From: Tubiluchus corallicola
Lineage: Eukaryota; Priapulida; Priapulimorpha; Priapulimorphida; Tubiluchidae
Direction of reading: 5' to 3'
Length of the DNA stretch: 64,000 nucleotides
Assembly (NCBI GenBank): GCA_030141605.1
Contig: JAQGDQ010000008.1
Span: forward strand, 508,501 to 572,500
Below the pieces are notes generated by a model. It was not told the origin of the DNA. It worked only from the letters and a program-made list of their open reading frames with translations, and did not search any database. Numbering within the stretch: the first letter of the stretch is position 1; each line of letters starts with the position of its first letter. Shown piece by piece: positions 48,001 to 58,000 of this stretch. A program made the translations under genes and the position numbers.

Positions 48001-50689
48001 TTCAACAAACAAAATTTATTCTCAAAGTAATGCAAAAACTCGTCAATGAAGCAAAACAGAAAGTTTGTCACAGTTAAAACAATGTTAAACAGGAAATCGT
48101 TAAACTAGGATTTACTGTACATCGTATATGCAGTATTATTACTAAAGCATTGTTATTCAGAATTTTGCAAGTCTAGACTTTCATCTGCTCTGTTGGAGTT
48201 ACTAAAACTGATATACAGTACACATAGTTATCTGAAGAAATCCACTTAAGGAATAATAGTGTGCTTACCCGAACCTTTCCGTGTTTCATGGAAGCCTATT
48301 TGGGACTCTGTATTGAGACCTGTGCCAAATAACTTATACTGAGTTTGGGGTGCACGGGGAATAAATACTGTGAAACCATATCCACAGGCAACATCAGAGA
48401 TCTGGAAAAAACATGCATTTGCAATTGTATCACAGCAATGCCTATTCACACAGGTCACATTACAGTGAGGGTCACTAACATGTATCTTTTGCTGGTCATT
48501 TCATGTCAATCGTTCTGTAAATAAACTCTGATAATTGCTCTATAAAGGACAGTTTGTATTGTTTAGGAAACAATTTGATGATATACATTTTGTTATGCAG
48601 TTGTGCCATAATGAATGTTTTTTAAGACTTAGACTTAACAGAAACTTGTAGTATCTTAGGGAGGTGCTGCCATCTTTTGGTTGTTTGGCTGTAAAATTAA
48701 TTTACCTATTTCTTAAGCTGTTTACTGTACTATCTATTTACATACCATTTACTGGGTTTCAACTAAAGTTAATGAGGTGTAACAGGAGTCCTGGCTATTG
48801 TATGTTGGGCAGTAGTAGTTCAGGTTTCATAGTCTGCTGGTGAAGTTCAAATTTCAAATTTCATAATGTAGTTTGTCAAGGTATGTTTGCTTCAAATTAT
48901 ATTTTTGTGGTTTTTTTATTTGCTAAACTGAGGTTAGTGCTTTAAATTTAATTTTTGTTGTAGTGTGTTAAACCTAAGTGAATTATTAAGTTCTAAATGT
49001 TGCTTTTTACTTTTATTATTTCAGACTGCAATTTATGTTGAAACCCACCCCCCCTCTACACCGGTTTCACTTCTACTTTTTTTTTGATACTAAAGGAAAT
49101 CAACCTGTACCAAAGTGTTCATCATTTTATTGGTTATGGGTTACAACATGCAGACAGGCAAACTGGACAAAACACCCCATTATTTATGGACCAGCCAGTT
49201 AATGAAAACGTAAAAGCCAATGGTATTAATGGACCGAAAGAGCATTTGATGCGTAATTCAACAACTTCTTTTGACACTGCCTGTCAAACTTGCGGCAATA
49301 CCACTATCTTGCTAGAAACTGTTTCTGTACCACATTAGTCACATTTCAATTTTTGCAACCGGTAAAATAAATTTCAAATGTTTTCTGGCCTCAGTCCTAG
49401 TGATATCATTCAACTAGTCGTTTCAGCAGCTTTCATACTACTGATGTGTCTTAATGTACATGCATGGATGCATGGCATAGTTTTCAAATTCTCAATAACA
49501 TCATGTCACATTTATCGATCCACCCATTCGGCCCACCTGCTGGATAACTCAGCCCGCCTGCTAGAAGTAACAAGGTTCTATCATCCACTCAAACATGACT
49601 ATCATGTTGCAAATTTCAACAACTTGGTGAAGAAGGAAACAAATTTCTCCAAATTTTATTTTTGGCCTTCAATCACCTTTCCAAGGTCAAAGTGTGGCCC
49701 TCTGCAAGCTACGATCCAGCACTCATTGGCAGAGCCTACTCAAAATACATGTAGATGGGTAATGCTTAAAGAGAACCTATTTTTTGCCAAAAGTAACCGT
49801 CTATAATGAGTCTGGATTGGCAGAATTGTCTCAGCCAAGTTCAGCTGCTCTCTCAATATGCAAGAGTGGCACACTAAATAAAACCCTCACATAGCCAGTC
49901 ACCCTCCATTTATAAACCAGGCTTGATGTGGATTAACTTCGATTACTACAAATACAATAATCACTCAGCTCTTCCGTCAACCTATAGAAAAATCATGCAC
50001 CAAGATAGCAGTAACATATATCCAATAACTTCTCACCTTTAAGGCAAACATGACCTTTTAATAAATCTTTCAAAAGCTATGAGAGGTATTATCAGTCCCT
50101 TCATGGGTAGAAAAATGAAAAGCCTTGAAGTTAGAAGCACAAAAGTAGCAAGCACTTATGAAATTTATAACTAGGAACTGTTACCACTAAGTTTTTAACC
50201 CTTACATACAATGAATAATAAACCTGCATATAACATGGTAACTACCAAAATTAGACTATTAGTAAATTCAGAAACGAAACCTGCAAATGAATTGAGTTTT
50301 GAAATGCATACAGACAATAGCATACTTACAGGATATTTGTCTGCAAACTTCAAGCGATAGGGCTTTGTCTGGCATATCCTTGGCTTAGTTCGGGTGCCGC
50401 GATCAGGTTTTACAAACTGTTTCACACCAAGTGCACCAGTATGTGCTATGCCCCATACGTAAATACGATCGACTCTTTTGCTGTCTGCTCCCACATACTG
50501 ATATATAGGCATCTCATCAATGCTAAAGGGCTCTAATTTCTTTCTGACACTTGTCACAGTTGTAGAGAAACAATTGCTTATACATGGGAGAGTTTTGTGC
50601 AGCCAGTAAGACATTAAGAGCAGCTTATTTTGCTCAGCATAGAGGTTCTGGTTTTTAGCTACAATCCGGCACAGCTGGTTTACCATCAT
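42027..50689 (-). CDS. RCC1L: RCC1-like mitochondrial protein, nine exons seen, last exon unresolved
   Basis: RCC1L (WBSCR16) is a seven-bladed propeller in mitochondria that supports mitoribosome large-subunit assembly. Minus-strand exons: 50330-50689, 48269-48401, 47356-47548, 44419-44543, 43848-43952, 43469-43539, 42858-42914, 42409-42582, 42027-42112. The start at 50689 (MMVNQLCRIV; in-frame stop upstream) precedes a basic, hydroxylated presequence-like stretch, then YQYVGADSKRVDRIYVWGI. Blade signatures: VACGYGFTVF, EAACGRSHTIVLTDKEGAF, REDHSVFLTEQGQVYGCG, KGDIFGCGNSQYYQL, KGQVFTWGFGLLGKGPKTT, KGDLYTWGLNKTAALGLG. Phases agree at every junction except between the seventh and eighth exons, where one base is missing. 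About 10-25 C-terminal residues remain unplaced. A candidate terminal exon, NFVDVANYDRAET then stop, lies at 41835-41876 within a SINE. An mTERF-family gene lies antisense in the third intron. Confidence 0.9.
43225..43380 (-). repeat. SINE copy in an RCC1L intron
   Basis: On the minus strand it reads TTTAGTGTCTCATCTGTGGG, CCTTGATAACGAGTCTGATC, CCTACCACAACCATGTGCCT, GAATGCTGAATTCCAGCTTG. It is the best reference tail for the family in this window. Confidence 0.6.
45114..46955 (+). CDS. mTERF-family mitochondrial protein, intronless, nested in RCC1L
   Basis: mTERF-domain proteins bind mitochondrial DNA or rRNA through repeated three-helix units and tune mitochondrial transcription or ribosome assembly. 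From ATG 45114 (MLKIPHIQYLTAKSIMCTMN) the protein has 613 aa in one exon. The N-terminus lacks acidic residues over about 25 aa and suits a mitochondrial presequence. Typical repeat wording recurs: LQELGFCKEEIIRRPPVLML, VKYSDEKIIRNPTLLKTNVE, FGLDARVIIRKFPLLCAI, NAGMTKEQILSSINILTLSP, GVTEEQFLSAVGI. The C-terminal 40 residues are strongly acidic (NDQETEEDFQEEDFE). It is longer than animal MTERF1-4 (about 350-420 aa), and closest in size to insect MTERF5-like members, so paralogue identity is open. ATCTTCAG at 45084-45091 is a possible 5'UTR acceptor. The gene lies wholly in the RCC1L intron between 44544 and 47355, on the opposite strand. Confidence 0.88.
   Translation: MLKIPHIQYLTAKSIMCTMNTCRMQHVLLTLDNVANSIHRTIFIRMLGNLYVQQLSKHPDQGFHKSQNEMQLKMSNKGLSSKVTMAGSVGSVDNHETVVRNKADVRTTYEHYLQNMLNIRNTDANQIRKTIPKIVNIPYARLAATMNKLQELGFCKEEIIRRPPVLMLSADSIQSRTVAFQDMGQNPVTVDMLVYYKNITFDTGAHKKYLNNLNVFHNSVETLGCSQDFVDGILQKYPGIQSSSVLTIRKVLKQEYTRMRLNIADEEDIPMGITTINLSTLRERLNFLLNNVKYSDEKIIRNPTLLKTNVELAKQNINALSEFFGLDARVIIRKFPLLCAIQTNTITTTLELLTNAGMTKEQILSSINILTLSPKTVKKRLEKLPKIPTLHLLRHDRTFVKLVFYFKKVVRRLRQLRDLKYPYISTTLLYTSENNYLQMIRKGWNIGAFRQSVLHIMSKCPGTEERVITDTLRFQTRHVRLVNIFNTSDVMEFLFSKGVTEEQFLSAVGIVQYDLQLVKSHYEAMTEMKELQPFESLWQHHPNLIHLLIYYIEKDMGYLELEHSKFEYFTPAYAKIADASKELDFVDNDQETEEDFQEEDFEPMDLSPEDWYS
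47268..47273 (+). terminator. mTERF-family gene poly(A) signal
   Basis: AATAAA 313 bases after the stop and about 80 bases short of the RCC1L exon at 47356, so transcripts could end just before that antisense exon. Confidence 0.5.
48402..50329. other. RCC1L first intron
   Basis: Open frames at 49084-49338 (84 codons) and 49378-49806 (142 codons) run on the plus strand. Neither shows a recognisable domain, and the second includes SINE-like sequence in its 3' half. A C-rich run with GAAACCCACCCCCCC is at about 49040. Confidence 0.45.
49690..49880 (-). repeat. Probable SINE copy in RCC1L intron 1
   Basis: On the minus strand GTGTGCCACTCTTGC, TGAGACAATTCTGCC and CTCATTATAGACGG resemble the tail of the other SINE copies, with weaker identity. 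Confidence 0.35.
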
Positions 50690-52090
50690 GGTTGCTTGGT
50701 CCTTCAATTACATACTATAGCACATTAACGAATGAATGATTCAACTGTTCTACATGTCATGCTGTTCTTTCTGACTACATTACATTCCCAGGCACTATTC
50801 CAGTCCTGCAAAAGCAGTAATATCCTGAATAAGAGATAAGTTAGTGAACTTTTTGCATCCATACTTAAGAAACCTTGTTACAATTTAGCACATGGTGTTA
50901 TTATCTTAATGGTATACATATATCAGATGGCGCAGAAAACATGTTTAGATTACAATAACATTAGAAGCAATTGAAATTTCACAGCATGACACAACAGTAT
51001 ATTAACTTTTGGCTGTGAAAGATACAAGTTTATCCCTTTGGTAGTTTTTAAGTTATGGCTTGTCTTGCTTGTTATAAATTTAAACGCTGGAGCAATGTCA
51101 GCTAATCATCAATTGAAAAATAGCCGCATCTCCATATTTAAAACACTCAGTACACATAGCAGCAAAATAATAAAGAATTCAACCAGTTTATATTATGCTC
51201 TTCACAACAGAAAATAAAGTACTGACAAAGCCTTGTTGTCAAGAAAAAATGAAACCTATGGTTTCTCTTTCTTGAGAAACTGTACGATGACCACACAAAG
51301 CCGCTTGATGTAGAGAAACTAAAGGCAAAAAGTGCTAAACACTGGGACTAAATACCCCTTACGTAAGTAAAAAACTATGTCAGCTGTTGGAAGAAAAGCG
51401 TTTGTCTAGTTTGTAGTGAAAATGGTCGTCACATAAACAGTTGCTGTAATTTTAACAATAGTGATCAAACTTATTCCAGCACTTATTTTTTCACTTGTTG
51501 TTTTAAAACGTCTATGTCTTTGCAAAAATTTAAGAGAAAGAACTAAAATTTTAGGAATGTACCAAAAAGCATCTGTAACATCAGTGTGTTAATTTTCAAG
51601 CAATACCATCATTTTCATCTCGTAACAATGTGATCAAAACTTGATACATTAGCGGACATTTCCATTAGGTCATTAATGATTTTAGCAGGTGATGACACCG
51701 TTAAGAACTGTAAACAGCAGGCATTAATCCAAAAAAATAGTACAGTAAAAATATACTGATGTGCTGAAACATTCTGATCAACTAACAAAGAAATGTGACT
51801 GAGTACTAAGTCATAATAGTAAATACTTATACAACAATAATATGCTGGGAGTATATGTATGTATAACTTGGTGTGACCATAACGGACTTTGTATGGTTTA
51901 ATATTGTTATGCCTATACATTTGTTAGCAGGGCCAGTGCTAGGAAGTGCGAGGCCCAATTAGAAAATTCTACAAGAGGCGAAGATTGATGTTTTATGCTT
52001 TCAGGAAGTATTCAAATATCTCAGCCAGGAATAAGCAACAACAAGAAGTATATTTGTGGCTTTAATATACAGATCGCAAGATATGTTTAG
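50690..52090. other. RCC1L upstream region
   Basis: No gene is seen. A block at 51925-51965 with GCAGGGCCAGTGCTAGGAAG is a repeat-like fragment. No TATA box or other clear promoter was identified. Confidence 0.4.
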
Positions 52091-52099
52091 CCCCGGCCA

Positions 52100-52140
52100 A
52101 CTTATAATATATACACACACTTATATATATATATACAACT

Positions 52141-52170
<30 letters not shown>
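52100..52170. repeat. TA dinucleotide microsatellite
   Basis: Two (TA)n runs separated by CAACT, preceded by ATACACACAC. Confidence 0.9.
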
Positions 52171-52171
<1 letters not shown>

Positions 52172-52316
52172 ACCTAAAAATGTCATGCACCTGTAAGTAA
52201 ACTTGCATTTTTAATAAGGGGCAGCTGATCAAGTGACAAATAGGTCTTTCGCTACTCTTTCTCTGTTGCAATGAAATGTAAAAATAAAAAAGAAAATAAA
52301 ATCGAATTGAATTGGT

Positions 52317-52480
52317 CAGCGGTTGCTATACGATTGTACGTCCCCCGCCCTGCGAGTTTGGCGACCCTAGCTTGCAGGGCTTACGAGTTACTAAGTGTTA
52401 AAGTGGCGGAGAATAAATAAATATTATGAACTCAATGAAAAACAGTAGTAGTACTAAGATTTTGCTATAGCAAAATCTTA
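52317..52480 (+). mobile_element. Non-autonomous tandem-array element, 3' end fragment (copy 3)
   Basis: TCAGCGGTTGCTATACGATT through AAGTGGCGGAGAATAAATAA and CTCAATGAAAAACAGTA aligns with the reverse complement of 34255-34405. It ends with a perfect 26-bp palindrome at 52455-52480 (half-site TAAGATTTTGCTA), the intact version of the end seen in copies 1 and 2. The tandem array is missing. Confidence 0.7.
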
Positions 52481-52719
52481 ATTATCGGAAACACTTTAGC
52501 ATTATTATAGGTGCTAAAACATAGATATTGCTGTATTTCAAAATGGGGTAGAACATGAAAAATCATCCTGTCTTCCTTTAACTTAAAATTGAATAACCTT
52601 ATAATTTCATAGCTATATAGATCAGAATGCTGGCATTGATGGAATGATGTTTAAATAAACTGAACAGTGGTTACATGGAAGAAACAAGTGGTTTTATGTT
52701 AAGTGGTTTTAAACAGAGA

Positions 52720-53400
52720 TATGTCTTCGTGGGGGTGAAGCACATCAATGGATGTGTACTCCGGCCTGTTTTGTTTTAATCTTCATAAATGATACGGATG
52801 ACAGCATTTCCAGTGCTATTCTAAAGTTTGCTGATGGTACCAAGATTTTTAAAGCAGCGGGCAGTTCTGGAAATGCCTTCACTATACAGGAAGGCTTGAG
52901 CAAAATGTATGAGTGCTCATTTGACTGACAAATGCTGTTTAATGCAGAGAAGTGTGAAAGCATTCAGTTTGGTTTAAATAATATCCATTATGATTATTTT
53001 ATGGGAGACAAGACCACTTGCAAAGTCTAAGAGCAAGCTAACACTGTTTTTGACTGTCTCTTCTCAACGATTTGCAAAATTGAGGCACATTTGATGCGTT
53101 TTATTACTGAATTGGTCAGAATTCTAAAGTTACAGATCTGGGAATGTTAATAAATGAGTCACTGAAGTCTAGCAGGCAATGTGCGGAAGCAGTCAGAATG
53201 GCTCACAGAATGTTAGACATAAAATTAAAAAGGTCCTTTATTAATGAGAACATAAAGGTAATAGTAAAATTTTAGACAATACTTGGATTACTGCAATCAG
53301 GCACAGATACCAATATGAGAAAAGATATTAGATTGCTTGAAGGTGTCCAAAAAGAGAGCTATAAACCTGACTGAGTGTCCTAGTAGTTTTGAATGCTTAA
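52720..53400 (+). mobile_element. CR1-like LINE reverse transcriptase fragment
   Basis: Broken frames read INDTDDSISSAILKFADGTK, IQEGLSKMYECSFD, MLFNAEKCESIQFGLNN, then LGMLINESLKSSRQCAEAVR and RKDIRLLEGVQK. The active-site strand is FADG instead of FADD, and stops interrupt it, so it is dead. The 5' part and 3'UTR are missing. Confidence 0.8.
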
Positions 53401-53472
53401 CATAAAAAAAATTATGAACAACAATTGAACAGATGTAGGTTTGCAGGAAGCAGTGTTTGGAGCGGAGTAAGA

Positions 53473-54213
53473 CACTAGCCGAAGTAGGACAATTGGCATA
53501 CATGGGCTAGCCCAAGTGGGACGCATCGTACATGGGCTAGCCCAAGTAGGACGTGTCACACATGGGCTGCACAAGTAGGACACTAGGGACAGGTAAAGAA
53601 CCGAGTCGTTAACCATACTGGCAGCATCTGATGCCTTTGTTTACTTAATAATAATAATTGAAAACGTCAATACACGTCGAATAATTTATTATACATCTGA
53701 TAAAATAACATAATCTTATTCTGAGCTAGTAGAACGGCCAATATTAAATTTGGCTTCTATACTAATCTTTTTGAAGTGAAATAAGCCTGCTTTTTAGGCA
53801 ATTTCAACTTTTGCTCACGGTATATCATGTTTTATTTTGTCTCGCTTCACAGACATGTGATCCGTTTCACTAACTCTTGGACAAATAATTGTTTTCTATT
53901 AAGTAAACGGGCTAGCGAGTTACGTGCCTACACAGTTCCTCTTTTTCAAGCATTAGGTACTTAGTTTAATGTTATGATGATATTAATGGGGCTAATAATA
54001 ATGGTATTGTTGTAAAAATGCATTTGCAAATTGTCAAGGACTATCCATCATTATTATAAAGTTACTTTTCTTTAGTTTTATGTTTTATTATGTCATAATT
54101 CTCGATTCTCGACAGAAATCGCCAGTGCCCTACTTGGGCTGCCCATGTATGACACTGCTTTTCCACAAATTTAGCACATGCACTTTAGCAGAAGTGTCCT
54201 ATTTTAGGTAGTG
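53473..54213. mobile_element. CACTA-type MITE with 30-bp subterminal repeats
   Basis: The left end CACTAGCCGAAGTAGGACAA and the right end, read inward as CACTACCTAAAATAGGACAC, are imperfect terminal inverted repeats. Near the left end three 30-bp units start CATGGGCTAGCCCAAGT (53501, 53531, 53561). An inverted copy (CCTACTTGGGCTGCCCATGT) lies at about 54127. CACTA ends and subterminal repeat arrays are features of the EnSpm/CACTA class. The target duplication is not clear, and GGAGTA also flanks both ends in inverted orientation (TACTCC on the right), so the true termini may lie a few bases outside. Confidence 0.6.
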
Positions 54214-54413
54214 GCGTACTCCGTGCCTTACAGCTATGGACTGTACCAGTGTAAATGCTATCAAGTCACTTGGAGGAGTATTTGAAGAAGATTGGTGAGC
54301 GGAGCACTACACAAGCTTGTCCAGGCTTACAATCTCAGCTACCACTGCCATCGATTACATTGTCATTTTGATGAAGTTGGTTACCATCAGTATGTATAAT
54401 ACTGTTCAAAAAA

Positions 54414-54773
54414 TTTGGCACTCTATTAGAATCCAGGTCCCGCTCGATTTTCGTCCAGCTATCTTTAAACTCTTCATACCGATAAATTTACTTAAAATAA
54501 TTATATAGTTATTAGCAAGTAATTTTAGGTCATTTAAGCAGACAATTTATTTATTCAGTCACACGAACCAACGTTTCGACTGAACAAAGTCATATTCAGC
54601 ATTATCTCAATTATTAAATAAATAATGTCTATTTTCACCGAATTCTATACGCAAAGTATTGACGAGCAATCGTGAGAGTAGCGTAAATCGTTATAATGCG
54701 CCAAGCAATCATATTGAATAAGTGATCGCTCGGCGAAAATCGACTGGAACCTGGATTCTAATGAAGTGCCAAA
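54414..54773. mobile_element. Foldback MITE with 50-bp inverted arms
   Basis: Arm 54414-54463 (TTTGGCACTCTATTAGAATC...) is the imperfect complement of arm 54724-54773 (...GATTCTAATGAAGTGCCAAA), about 85-90 percent by eye. The 260-bp middle has no coding capacity. Confidence 0.7.
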
Positions 54774-55031
54774 AATTCTCAAATCATTTAGAAAAAGTAC
54801 AAATTGAAAGTGACAACCAAAATTAAAATACTGTGACACAAACGTAGTTACAAAAATTACTTTATACATTCCAGTCACAAAAGAAAGGCGTTTCATTTAT
54901 TCTTGCCAACTTAAATGTAGTTATTACCACATATTAACATGTTGTTTAAGGAGGCAGACATCTTTTTACAGTGGTCTGTTACTGTATTTCTGTAGACGGC
55001 AATGCCTTATGGGTAGGTTTATGTTTACAAC

Positions 55032-58000
55032 ATGGCGTCGTCCTTGTCGGGTAATTTGTCAGAACCATATAGTCAAGGAAAGAAGTATGAAAGATTTAAT
55101 GAAAGTGCGGAAGATGCAGGACAACGTCATGGTCAACCAATGAAGCCGGTACCTTAGACTAGGCAAATTTTAGCTTGCTAATTGATTTTCAATGGGCGTA
55201 GTACTAATACTATTGTATTGGTTGTACTGTCTCGCCTCTTCTTACAGTCTCAGGCGTGCGGAAGGAGTTAGCGGTGTTAACTCACCTTCGTGGTGAGTAA
55301 ACCCTGATTTCCGTCTCTTGCACCAATCTCTCATCCACTGAGTGGCTATCCAAATCACACACTTGTCCAGTTGTTCGTTGTTGGTTTACTCTCCTTCTAA
55401 TATACCCACTGCACTGGTATTAAAATAGGAGGTTTCTCGCACGGAGTTCTGAATCAAGTTTATGTTTGAAACTATTTACATTATTTTCACTCACTAATGA
55501 TTCTGGTAATGAGTTCCACAGTATTACTTCGGCTTGTGAAAAACTATGCCCAGACTTTTCAGTATTAACCCTATGCTTGTAGTTGTACAATTTAACACCA
55601 TGCCCACGTGTAATGCTTCTGTTTAGTGTAAAAAAACTGGTTTGCATTGATGTCAGTAAATCCCTTAAGAATCTTGAACATTTCAACAAGTCTCCCCCTA
55701 CGTTTTCTTGCAGAAAGTCGATACAAGTCTAATTTTTGCAAATATGAGAGTCCTTCACAACCTATGATCATGTCCACAGCTCGTGCTTGTACCTGCTCCA
55801 CAGCACGGATGTCCTTGAAATAGTAAGGGTCCCATACCTGACTGACCCTATTCGAGATGAGGACAAATAAGAGAATTGTATAGTGGGAGAATTAGCTCAG
55901 TTCTTCTGGAAGTTATGGTTCTACTAATTAATCCAAGGATTTTGTTACTCTTAGTAATTTTCTTAGAGACATGACTTCAAAAATTTAGTTTACTATCTAC
56001 TAACAGTCCAAGATCCACCTCCTCAGTGACTACAGGCAAATCAGCATCACCAAAGCTGTATGTGGCTGGATTGGTCTGATTACCCTCATGCACCACCTTG
56101 CATTTACCATCGAGTGTGTTAAATTCCATCTGCCATTTATCAGCCCATGCACAGTCTTCTTGGAGCTGTCTCACTTACATAGAACAACATATTGGATATG
56201 CTAATTTGGTATCGTCAGCAAACTTGAGTAGCCGACTAACTACATTATCATCCATGTTGTCAATGAAGATGAGAAATAACAGGGGTCCGAGGACACTTCT
56301 TTGTGGCACTCCTGATAGAACTGGGACGGTAGAAGAATTACAACCCTTGACTTCGACATATTGGAATCTGTCACTTAGCCGTGCTGTTACCCAGTTAAGC
56401 AGGCTGTCCTTGAATACCATATGCCTCAAGTTTAAGCAGCAATCTTCTATGTGGGGCTTTGTCAAACTTTGAACGTTGTTCGGATGTGTTTTGCAATTTG
56501 GCAGATTTTAGCTTAAAAGCATTGATTAAGTGTGTGAATTTTTATCAAGTTAATTGTAAACTAGGCATATATATAATATTTTTTCCTTATGAGTTTCCCA
56601 CGGTTCGTGTAAAGATGGAGATGATTTGAAGTTTAGGCTAATGAAACTACTTCATGTTTGGGATATCTCTCTTTTTTAACAAAGAATAAGTTTATTAACA
56701 TGAGGGTACTCTGGAAAAAAGCTAAGTCGGGATAATTAGCCAATAATAACATTCACTAAAAATCAATAAGAGATTAGCAAATTTAAGCAAGATAATTTAT
56801 AGCATACTAATTAGTAATATTATACTTACTAACTTGATATTATAGACAGATAAATGTAATTGTTACAATTACCAACTTAAGGTTTTTGTTTTTAGACTAA
56901 AATTATGAACTGCACTACTAGTGAAAGGGATGCAGCAGTAGATAATAAGAGGTACATCCAGGACTCATAGTGACTTGGTGACTAAAGGCAGCACAGATTA
57001 TTTACTAACAATTTTTTTTCACAGGGGGTAATTAGCTGGATTTAGTTTGCCAACACGCATAACATTGACAATAAATAATACTTACAAGCGCAAACTTATT
57101 GTTCTACAATTACCTAAATTTAACACTCAGCTTTGATGGTAATTAAGAATGTCAAATGAAAAAGAGAATGGCGAAAAGGTAAGCAGAAAAATAAGTCGGG
57201 TTGAAAAGGCATTGTGTGAATTTGTGCAAGTTGATGATAGTGGAATGCAAATGAACAAAGACAAAGTGAGTAGGAAGCCAGGAGAACAAAAAGTTCTGGA
57301 AGGAGATGAAAACAATGAAGATGAAGATGAGGAGGTTAGTTGGAATGAAATTTGTTCCAAGTATGTTAAAAGAGTAAGAGTTGGTGAGGATAGAATGAAG
57401 TGTGCATGGTGTGAAGAGTGGCTACATAGAGAATGCATAGGAATGTCTAAAAGAGCTTACAAAGTCGTAGGAACAAGCAAGTAAAAAAGTGTGGACGATA
57501 CTTTCCATTGGTATTGTGAAGTATGCAAAAAAAATTTAAAACTGTGAAAGAAGGTGTAAGCCTGGCTGTATAAAAATTACAAAAACAGCAAGAAGTTTAG
57601 GTTGACGATGGAAAAGTTGGAGTTGGTAAAAACTTTGGCAGAAACAATAGAGAATAGAATACATAAGGAAGAAAATGAGAAAATCAAGAAAAAAGAAGAA
57701 GTAGAAAAGAGGAAACTACAGAAAGAGATGGGTGATTATAAAACAAATCTGGAAAAAACTGAGAGAGAGCTTATTGAAACTAGACATAAGTACAATCTGG
57801 CACAAGATTACGTCGAACAACTAATGAAATTAAATTTAGAGTTAGAACTGGAAATAAGTCAAGGGAAAGTTCGGAGAAGCAAAACTGATGAAGAAAACAA
57901 CAAAAAGGCAAGAGAAATAAGTGATAAAATCAAGGTGATCAACTAGAAAAACCCTTGATAAAAAGGAGAAAGTGGAATGAAACGAATTAGAAATTAATTA

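Noticed and set aside
49378-49806. 142-codon plus-strand frame in RCC1L intron 1
   Set aside because: No domain is recognisable, the frame overlaps SINE-like sequence, and there are no splice partners.
55592-56472. Open frames that look like a host gene in OCIAD intron 1
   Set aside because: The FADD active site, the [13 protein letters not shown] motif and the post-RT wording place them in a CR1-like LINE.
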